In this document: positions 1 to 5,085 of the stretch, piece after piece | Layout: every line of letters starts with the position of its first letter | Position numbering within the stretch: the first letter of the stretch is position 1 | Assembly: GCA_964453035.1 (NCBI GenBank) | Contig: CAYVOX010000164.1 | Coordinates: 1 to 6,373 of the forward strand | Direction: 5' to 3' | DNA length: 6,373 nt | Source of the DNA: CAYVOX01 sp964453035 | GTDB lineage: Bacteria; Chloroflexota; Anaerolineae; Anaerolineales; Anaerolineaceae | The notes under the pieces: generated by a model | What the model saw: the letters and a program-made list of their open reading frames with translations, nothing else | Told to the model about the DNA's origin: nothing | Databases searched by the model: none | Made by a program: the position numbers and the translations under genes

Positions 1-141
1 AGTGGGCGGGGTGGTGGGGGTGGGGGTGAGGGTGGGCAGCGGGGTAGGCGTGCGCGTGTTGGTCGGCGTGTTGGTGGGCAGCGGCACGGAAGTATTGGTG
101 GGCACCACGGTCGCCAGCGGGGTGGGGGTGGGGATGGGGAT
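1..141 (-). repeat. Low-complexity Pro/Thr-rich linker coding stretch
   Basis: Residues 723-769 of the giant cytochrome are mostly Pro and Thr with a few Asn, Leu, Val and Ser (for example PTNTPTNTRTPTPLPT), encoded by ACC/ACG and CCC/CCG-rich DNA. Such linkers are common in exported Chloroflexota proteins, where they act as flexible, possibly glycosylated stalks between domains or before an anchor. The stretch is cut by the window edge. Confidence 0.8.
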
Positions 142-2307
142 CCAGTTGACGGTGGTGTGGCACTTGGAGCACTGGCCGCGGTCGTGGTTTTCCGGGCGGA
201 CGTGACACAGCTTGCAGTCGGTGTAGTCGGTGTGGTCAAAGGTCACGTCGTTCCAGTTGGAGGTGTTGTGGCAGTCAGAGCACTGGCCCGGCCAGTGGCC
301 CGCCGGCTTGGGATGGCAGCTCAGGCAGTCGTCGGTATCTTTGTGGGTGTAAGAGGCGCTGGCCCAGGAGTAGGTGGAGTGGCAGAGCGAGCATTGCCCG
401 GGGTAGTGGCCCGCCGGGGTGGCATGGCAGGAGAGGCAGTCGGAGAAGTAGGTGTGGTTGACGGAGATGCTGGTCCAGAGGGTGGTGTTGTGGCACAACT
501 GGCACTCGGCGGTGTAGTGGAAGCGAGGCGCGATGTGGCAGGCGCTGCACATGGTGCCCTCGTTGTGGTTGTAACTGACCGACAACCAGTTGGAGGTGAT
601 GTGGCAGTTGACGCAGGCCGAGGGGTAGTGTGCGGAAGGCGCGGCATGGCAGTAGTCGCAGTTGGAAAGGCGGTGGAAGACGGTGCTGTCGGTCCAGGCG
701 GAGGAAGTATGGCAGCCCTCGCAGGCGCCGGGGAAGTGACCACCGGGCGCGGTGTGGCAGGCCGAGCAGGTGACGGTGCCGCGGTGCATCAGGGTGAAAT
801 CCGACCAGGCGATGGTGGTGTGGCAGCTGATGCAGGGCAGGGTGGTGACGAGGTGGTCCACCGGCCGTTTGTGGCAGGTTTCGCAGTTGGTTTGCAGGTG
901 AGCCACTTCGGTCTCCAGCCAGCCGGTGAGGGTGTGGCAGATGGAGCACTGGCCCTCGTAGGTGTGGGTATCAGGCTGCTCATTGTGGCAGGAAGCGCAG
1001 TCGGAGTTGGGCTGGTGGACGAAGAAGGAATTCTGCCAGGACTCGGTGGAGTGGCAATTGGAGCAGGTGGTCTTGTAGTGCTTGAGGGGGCGGTCGTCAG
1101 TGTGGCAGGTGAGGCAGGCGGTGTAAGTGGTGTGGTCCACCTCAAGGTTGTTCCAGTTTTCGGTGTCGTTGTGGCAGTTGGTGCAGGTACCGGTGTAGTT
1201 TTCCTCGTGGTTGGATTCAAGGTGGCAGGAGTCGCAGGTGCGCATGCGCAGGCAGTTTTCAAGAGCCAGCTTGCTTTTTTCAAAGACCTCGTTGGAACTG
1301 TGGCAATCCTGGCAGGTCTCCTGGTTGTGGGTGAAGGCCCAGGTCTGCCAGTTTTCAGTATCCTGGTGGCAGAGGGAGCAGTCGCCGGGGTAGTGCGCCT
1401 GGCGGGTCTTGACCAGGCCGATCTCGCCCCAGTCAATGTTGAGGAAGCCCCTGGGTTTGGAAGCCACTTCGCGTTCGGGGGCGTCGTCGGAATGGCAGGA
1501 GAGGCAGAGGAGGATATCGGTGTGAGCGAATTCAACCTGCTTCCAGTTGACCACGTTGTGGCAGGCGTTGCACTCAAGGTCGCCGCGGTTGAGGTGGTCG
1601 GTCTGGACCAGCAGCTTGAGCAGGTCAGGGCCAAAAGCCACGCGGTTGCCGGCCTTGTGGCAGGAACTGCAGGCGGTGGAGGTATCCACATATTCGCCAT
1701 CGACGTGGCACCTGAGGCAGTCGATGTCATGACCGCCGTAGAGGGGGAAGTCGCCGTGATCGACATCCTTGCCGAGGAAGGGGACGGACTTGGGCTTGAC
1801 GATGGTGGGGGTTTTGGCGTTTTGAGCTTCAGCGCGCTGCAGTTCGAGGGGGTTGGCAGCCGCCTGGAGAGCCTTAATCTTGCGGGTGAGGCTGGTGTAG
1901 ACCTCGTCGGAGAGACGCTCCTTGAGGCTGGAGAAGACCACGTCCACCCTGACGAGCAGGTTCTTGACCTGCTGGAAGAGGGCTTCGGACTTCTCCGGGG
2001 GAACGCCGTCGAGGCTCTGGATGGCAGCGGTCATGGCTTTTTCGAAAGCGTAGATGGCCTGGTCAATCTTGCTGTTATCGGTCAGCATCAGGTCAGCCAG
2101 GCGGCGCTCAACCAGGTCAAAGCTCATCTCAGCGCGGCGGGTGAGGTCGGCGGTGAGGCGAATGCGCTCGTTCTCAGCCATGGACTGGGCATCGAAGAGC
2201 AGGTCGCCAGGGCGGGCAGGGTGGACCTCGGAGAGGTAGAACAGGCCGCCCAGGAGGAGCAGCAGGCTGGCATTGATGGCAAGGATAATGATGATGAGTT
2301 TACGCAT
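1..2307 (-). CDS. Giant multiheme cytochrome c, at least 26 hemes, with N-terminal anchor and Pro/Thr stalk (3' partial)
   Basis: The frame is open from the ATG at 2307 to base 1: 769 residues without a stop, C-terminus outside the window. One hydrophobic helix (about 3-25) anchors it. Residues about 26-190 are heme-free, charged and helical, starting RPGDLLF and containing a RRAEMSFDLVERRLADL stretch, which resembles DUF5667. CXXCH motifs begin at 197, 213, 246, 268, 310, 332, 358, 375, 398, 415, 437, 454, 475, 492, 514, 529, 550, 565, 587, 602, 624, 639, 661, 676, 698 and 713. From 514 the spacing alternates about 15 and 22, a 37-residue two-heme repeat. Most motifs have a His 4-8 residues upstream, suggesting bis-His hemes. 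Residues 723-769 are a Pro/Thr linker. As last visible gene of a bc-type cluster it is a candidate terminal electron conduit, possibly reaching the cell surface; that is inference. No named family member is recognised. Confidence 0.93.
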   Translation of the reverse strand, partial: MRKLIIIILAINASLLLLLGGLFYLSEVHPARPGDLLFDAQSMAENERIRLTADLTRRAEMSFDLVERRLADLMLTDNSKIDQAIYAFEKAMTAAIQSLDGVPPEKSEALFQQVKNLLVRVDVVFSSLKERLSDEVYTSLTRKIKALQAAANPLELQRAEAQNAKTPTIVKPKSVPFLGKDVDHGDFPLYGGHDIDCLRCHVDGEYVDTSTACSSCHKAGNRVAFGPDLLKLLVQTDHLNRGDLECNACHNVVNWKQVEFAHTDILLCLSCHSDDAPEREVASKPRGFLNIDWGEIGLVKTRQAHYPGDCSLCHQDTENWQTWAFTHNQETCQDCHSSNEVFEKSKLALENCLRMRTCDSCHLESNHEENYTGTCTNCHNDTENWNNLEVDHTTYTACLTCHTDDRPLKHYKTTCSNCHSTESWQNSFFVHQPNSDCASCHNEQPDTHTYEGQCSICHTLTGWLETEVAHLQTNCETCHKRPVDHLVTTLPCISCHTTIAWSDFTLMHRGTVTCSACHTAPGGHFPGACEGCHTSSAWTDSTVFHRLSNCDYCHAAPSAHYPSACVNCHITSNWLSVSYNHNEGTMCSACHIAPRFHYTAECQLCHNTTLWTSISVNHTYFSDCLSCHATPAGHYPGQCSLCHSTYSWASASYTHKDTDDCLSCHPKPAGHWPGQCSDCHNTSNWNDVTFDHTDYTDCKLCHVRPENHDRGQCSKCHTTVNWIPIPTPTPLATVVPTNTSVPLPTNTPTNTRTPTPLPTLTPTPTTPPT
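157..768 (-). repeat. Tandem 37-residue two-heme repeats in the giant cytochrome
   Basis: Six consecutive units (residues 514-717) begin at Cys 514, 550, 587, 624, 661 and 698: one step of 36 residues, then four of 37. Each carries two CXXCH motifs, the second 15 residues after the first. The pattern per unit is CxxCH, a short stretch often reading xPAGHYPGQ, CxxCH, four residues, Trp, then a hydrophobic segment ending in His before the next unit. Looser copies with 16-17/21-23 spacing extend back to about residue 375. The repeat is conserved at protein level; the DNA copies are diverged, so this is not a recent tandem duplication. Confidence 0.85.
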
Positions 2308-2315
2308 AATTCCCA

Positions 2316-2322
2316 TCCTTCT
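2316..2322 (-). promoter_or_regulatory. Ribosome-binding site that decides the giant cytochrome start
   Basis: AGAAGGA on the minus strand, 8 bases before the ATG at 2307. Another in-frame ATG at 2316 overlaps the end of this site, so it could not use it. The start at 2307 is therefore chosen. Confidence 0.75.
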
Positions 2323-2326
2323 CAGG

Positions 2327-3565
2327 TTAGTCTGAGACGTCCTCTGTGGGTTTGAGGGGCACAACTTCGTTGGGGTTGAGCTGCAGGGGCTCAGAACTGC
2401 CGGGCTGCAGGCTGGGACCGATTCCGCCGCCGTGGCTGGAACCGGGAACCAGGGTGGGATGACCCACAGTCTGGACGGAACCGGGCTTCATGGTGGTGGT
2501 GGAAGGGGCGGTGGGGGTGAACTTCATGTTAGCCGCGGGTTTGAGGGGGATCTCAGACTCAAGGCCGGTGGGGTGGCAGGTGGCGCAGTTCTCGATGGAG
2601 GCAATCTGAGCGTTGAGGTGCAGAGAGACCATCTCAGCCTGCTCGTGGCAGGATTCGCAGGTGTAGAGGGTGTAGGAAGCGCCCGCATGGCAGGTTTCGC
2701 AGGTGTCAACCACCTCACCGCCGTGATCCCAGCTGAAGGTGTGCTTGCGCAACTCCGCCGGAGACCAGGCCAGATCGGAGTGGCAGCGGTCGCACTGCAG
2801 GCCGAACTTACCCTTATGCACCTCGGGGTCCTCGTGGCAGGAAAGGCAGGTGGTCTCGCGCCCGGCGAAGGACTTCTGAGCGTGGCAGTCGGTGCAGGTC
2901 TGGTCGGCGTGGGCGCCTTCGAGCGGGAAGCGGGTGCTGTGGTCGTAGGTATCGGTCATCATGCGGTCTTTGCCGTCGTGGCAGTCAAAGCAGCGGGTAC
3001 CGTAGGTTTCGATGTGGTCGGCGATGTAATCGTGGTCTTCACCGGCGTGGCAGGTGACGCAGTCGATGGTTTCCAGGCGGTCGCCGGATTGGCTGTGGCA
3101 GGTGGTGCAGGTGAAGGAGGTGCCGTCGAAGTTGACCCTGTGCTTATCCAGGCTGAAATCGGAGAGGGTGAAGTGGTCGACGTTCTGGAAGGACCAACTG
3201 GTGAGGACGGCATCCGAACCGCGGTGCTCAGGGTGGCAGTTCTGGCACTGCTCGGTGCCGGGCAGGCGGCCGTGGAGGGTGGTGGGGTCATCGCGCTGCT
3301 CGGCGATTTCCATGTGGCAATCCTGGCAGCGGGTGTCGGTGACGCAGTGGATGGGAGCGTGGCAGTGGGAGCAGGACTTCTCCATTTCCGCATGAGAGGA
3401 GACGCCCCCCAGGGGACCCTCTTTGTGGTAAGTGGAGAGGCGTCCGGGGCTGAGCAGGTAAGTGTAGTTCTTTTTGAAGTAAACCGCGCCGGTGGTGCCC
3501 AGGACGATGACGAGCAGCAGGAGGATGCGGACTCTCCAGGATTTGAAGTTGATTTTCTTGAGCAT
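2327..3565 (-). CDS. Membrane-anchored dodecaheme cytochrome c
   Basis: Extracytoplasmic electron carrier. The 412 residues begin with a short basic stretch and one hydrophobic helix (about 12-29), an N-terminal anchor. Twelve CXXCH motifs start at residues 65, 80, 107, 153, 169, 192, 224, 240, 258, 289, 303 and 327. The first part (about 40-200) has SHAEMEKSCSHCHAP and GRLPGTEQCQNCH, a style I associate with multiheme cytochromes beside bacterial bc complexes. Hemes 8-12 (about 240-334) match the five-heme module of the upstream gene. From about 335 to 412 the protein is heme-free, rich in Pro, Ser, Thr and Gly, and has no hydrophobic helix. The gene follows the hexaheme gene by 51 bases, the largest gap in the cluster, and precedes the giant cytochrome by 19. 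It probably relays electrons between them. The CXXCH motifs show heme binding; the partners are inferred. Confidence 0.93.
   Translation of the reverse strand: MLKKINFKSWRVRILLLLVIVLGTTGAVYFKKNYTYLLSPGRLSTYHKEGPLGGVSSHAEMEKSCSHCHAPIHCVTDTRCQDCHMEIAEQRDDPTTLHGRLPGTEQCQNCHPEHRGSDAVLTSWSFQNVDHFTLSDFSLDKHRVNFDGTSFTCTTCHSQSGDRLETIDCVTCHAGEDHDYIADHIETYGTRCFDCHDGKDRMMTDTYDHSTRFPLEGAHADQTCTDCHAQKSFAGRETTCLSCHEDPEVHKGKFGLQCDRCHSDLAWSPAELRKHTFSWDHGGEVVDTCETCHAGASYTLYTCESCHEQAEMVSLHLNAQIASIENCATCHPTGLESEIPLKPAANMKFTPTAPSTTTMKPGSVQTVGHPTLVPGSSHGGGIGPSLQPGSSEPLQLNPNEVVPLKPTEDVSD
2564..2851 (-). other. Five-heme module, copy in the dodecaheme cytochrome
   Basis: Residues 239-334, with hemes starting at 240, 258, 289, 303 and 327 (steps 18, 31, 14, 24). 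They match the module at 3767-4063 in the neighbouring gene, where the steps are 18, 31, 13 and 27. Over the first 54 ungapped columns I count about 26 identities by hand, including non-heme positions such as HE, FG, AW, P and the DHG before the third heme. Confidence 0.8.
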
Positions 3566-3571
3566 GGCGAA

Positions 3572-3577
3572 CCTTCT
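3572..3577 (-). promoter_or_regulatory. Ribosome-binding site of the dodecaheme cytochrome gene
   Basis: AGAAGG on the minus strand, 6 bases before the ATG at 3565. An ATG at 3594 belongs to another frame and lacks this spacing. Confidence 0.75.
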
Positions 3578-3616
3578 TTCGAACGGTCTTTCAAAAACGG
3601 CGCGATGGTTACAGGA

Positions 3617-4546
3617 TTATTTCCCGGGGTCGGAGATAATCTTCTGGATCTTGGAGATATCGAAGATTTGCGGTTGTGTCATCGAGCTGACCTTACCGGC
3701 GGTACCGCTGCTCTGGCCGTAGAGGTCGGGCTTGGTTTTGCGCAGGCGGTCAGCCTCGCCGGAAGCGCCGGTGGGATGGCAGTTGGCGCAGGCGGCGAAC
3801 TCAACGAGCCCCTCGGCTTCGTGAGCGGTTTTCATTTCCTCAGCCTGGTGGTCCTCATGGCAGCCGTAGCAGTCGTAGGTCTGGTAGTTGGCGGGGTGGC
3901 AGGTTTTGCAGTCCACCTCACCCATGTCACCGTGGTCGAGCGCGAAGTCGTGGCGGGTGAGGACGGCGGGGGTCCAGGCGACGGTGTTGTGGCAGCGGGC
4001 GCAGTTGATGCCAAACAACTCAGCGTGCATGACGGGTTCCTCGTGGCAGGCGATGCAGCGGTGGGGGTCTTCGTCGGCTTCGGTCTCAAGGAACTCGAGG
4101 CCGTTTTCCACAGCGGGCTTGACGGGTTCCACAAAGCCGCGCACAGCCGCCACGCGGCCAACCATGGCCCAGTCGGCGTTCTTGATGAGGGTGACGAGCT
4201 TCTTGACCTGGAAGTCGGTGAGCAGGCCGCCCTCGTCGATGTGCCAGGAGGCCATGGTGGTGCCGTGAATGGAGCGCGCGATGGTTTTGGTGAGGGCTTC
4301 GGACTGGGCTTTGGCCAGGGCAGGGCTGTTGAGGGCCGGGATCATGCCGATGCCCGCGCCGTTAGCGCCGTGGCAGGAAGCGCAGTTCTGCACGTAGAGC
4401 TCGATGCCCTCCATGACGTAGCTTTCGCGCAGCAGGTCGGAAGCCCTGGCCATGCGCTGCGGTTCGAGCAGGCCGTAAATGGGGAAAGCCACCACAAAGA
4501 CCAGGAGGGCAGCCAGGCAAATCCAGAGCAAGTTGTGCGTCTTCAT
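3617..4546 (-). CDS. Membrane-anchored hexaheme cytochrome c: class-I cytochrome c domain fused to a five-heme module
   Basis: Likely electron acceptor for the Rieske/cytochrome b pair, taking the place of cytochrome c1. The 309 residues begin with one hydrophobic helix (about 5-25), probably an uncleaved anchor placing the rest outside the membrane. Residues about 45-125 form a cytochrome c6/cbb3-type domain: CASCH at 55-59, then HGTTMASW with M98 as probable axial ligand, and a final helix (LLTDFQVKKLVTLI). After a linker come five CXXCH motifs at 164, 182, 213, 226 and 253. The tail to 309 is polar and heme-free. The five-heme part aligns without gaps over 54 columns with residues 240-293 of the next gene's product, and the similarity continues to CxNCHPTG/CATCHPTG. 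It starts 12 bases after the Rieske stop. The heme count is seen directly; the role as cytochrome c1 substitute is inferred from gene order and architecture. Confidence 0.92.
   Translation of the reverse strand: MKTHNLLWICLAALLVFVVAFPIYGLLEPQRMARASDLLRESYVMEGIELYVQNCASCHGANGAGIGMIPALNSPALAKAQSEALTKTIARSIHGTTMASWHIDEGGLLTDFQVKKLVTLIKNADWAMVGRVAAVRGFVEPVKPAVENGLEFLETEADEDPHRCIACHEEPVMHAELFGINCARCHNTVAWTPAVLTRHDFALDHGDMGEVDCKTCHPANYQTYDCYGCHEDHQAEEMKTAHEAEGLVEFAACANCHPTGASGEADRLRKTKPDLYGQSSGTAGKVSSMTQPQIFDISKIQKIISDPGK
3767..4063 (-). other. Five-heme module, copy in the hexaheme cytochrome
   Basis: Residues 162-260, with hemes starting at 164, 182, 213, 226 and 253. This is the partner of the module at 2564-2851. 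Here it follows a class-I monoheme domain; in the other gene it follows seven further hemes. Both copies end in the same CHPTG motif. Confidence 0.8.
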
Positions 4547-4550
4547 AGCG

Positions 4551-4556
4551 CCTCCC
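4551..4556 (-). promoter_or_regulatory. Ribosome-binding site of the hexaheme cytochrome gene
   Basis: GGGAGG on the minus strand, 4 bases before the ATG at 4546. It fills half of the 12-base gap after the Rieske stop, suggesting tight translational linkage. Confidence 0.7.
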
Positions 4557-4558
4557 GG

Positions 4559-5068
4559 TTAACCGGCGTAAGAGAAGTGCTGGGGCAGGTGGCGCTCACG
4601 CGAGACCACCTTGGAGGTATCCACCTTGACCAAACCCTCTTCGAAGAAGACCGGGAAGGTATCCAGGGCGCGGGTGACCACGGTGGAGAGGCGGTCGCCG
4701 TTGGGGTCGAAGCTGGCAGCGTGGCAGGGGCAGAAGAACTTTTCTTTGGAAGCCACCCAGTTGACGGTGCAGCCCAGGTGGGGGCAGCGGCGGTAGATGG
4801 CCATGAAGCCCCTGTTTTGAGCCACGAGCAGGTAGAAGTTTTCTTCTTCGAACTCGACCACCGACCCGGCGGTGAAGTCCTCGATGTTACCGGCGGTGAT
4901 GATGCCGCCGAACTTGCCCTCCAGGCTGCGAGCGCGCAGGAACATGAAGCCCGCCGCGCCGAGTTCGAGGGCAGCCACGCCCAGGAGCACCTTGAGGCTG
5001 GTTTCAAGGAACTTGCGGCGGCTGACTTCGTTCTGTAACACACCTGAAAATGCAGTTTTGTCTGCCAT
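4559..5068 (-). CDS. Rieske [2Fe-2S] iron-sulfur protein
   Basis: Takes the first electron from quinol at the outer face of the bc complex and passes it to the cytochrome c partner. The 169 residues fit the family. The N-terminus has a twin-arginine type motif SRRKFL (16-21) before one hydrophobic helix (about 23-45), as expected of a Tat-exported anchored Rieske protein. Cluster box I is CPHLGC (95-100) and box II is CPCHAASFD (113-121): C95, H97, C113 and H116 bind the cluster, and C100 with C115 would form the flanking disulfide. The usual box II is CPCHGSxY. Here the Ser and Tyr that hydrogen-bond the cluster in high-potential Rieske proteins are Ala118 and Phe120, which predicts a lower redox potential, as in menaquinol-using complexes. 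It starts 17 bases after the cytochrome b stop, and the ATG is fixed by AAGGAG 8 bases upstream. Confidence 0.96.
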   Translation of the reverse strand: MADKTAFSGVLQNEVSRRKFLETSLKVLLGVAALELGAAGFMFLRARSLEGKFGGIITAGNIEDFTAGSVVEFEEENFYLLVAQNRGFMAIYRRCPHLGCTVNWVASKEKFFCPCHAASFDPNGDRLSTVVTRALDTFPVFFEEGLVKVDTSKVVSRERHLPQHFSYAG

Positions 5069-5076
5069 GATAAGTG

Positions 5077-5082
5077 CTCCTT
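5077..5082 (-). promoter_or_regulatory. Ribosome-binding site of the Rieske gene
   Basis: AAGGAG on the minus strand, 8 bases before the ATG at 5068. It lies in the 17-base gap after the cytochrome b stop and supports this start. Confidence 0.8.
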
Positions 5083-5085
5083 GGG

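Noticed and set aside
157..1719. CXXC motifs as zinc fingers instead of heme sites
   Set aside because: Every motif is followed by His to give CXXCH, the proteins have N-terminal membrane helices for export, and they sit beside cytochrome b and Rieske genes. All this favours c-type heme.
789..1766. 325-residue minus-strand open frame overlapping the giant cytochrome
   Set aside because: Its product is Pro/Ser/Thr/Ala-rich noise in a shifted frame. The frame from 2307 contains 26 orderly CXXCH motifs and is clearly the real one.
2314..2316. Alternative ATG start of the giant cytochrome
   Set aside because: It overlaps the AGAAGGA site that is well spaced for the ATG at 2307, so it would lack a usable ribosome-binding site.
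157..2355. 732-residue plus-strand open frame
   Set aside because: It lies exactly codon-on-codon opposite the giant cytochrome, is rich in Val, Gly and Ala, and has no recognisable domain. It stays open because the GC-rich sense gene avoids TTA, CTA and TCA codons.
3566..3616. Possible promoter, hairpin or operator in the 51-base gap
   Set aside because: I see an imperfect direct repeat (GAACCTTCTTTC and GAACGGTCTTTC on the plus strand) and a short TTCGAA palindrome. They are too short and overlap the ribosome-binding site; no convincing -35/-10 pair or terminator stem is visible.
2432..5038. 868-residue plus-strand open frame
   Set aside because: Same artefact. The dodecaheme, hexaheme and Rieske genes happen to share one codon register, so their antisense frame stays open across all three. 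The product is Gly/Val/Ala-rich and has no motif.
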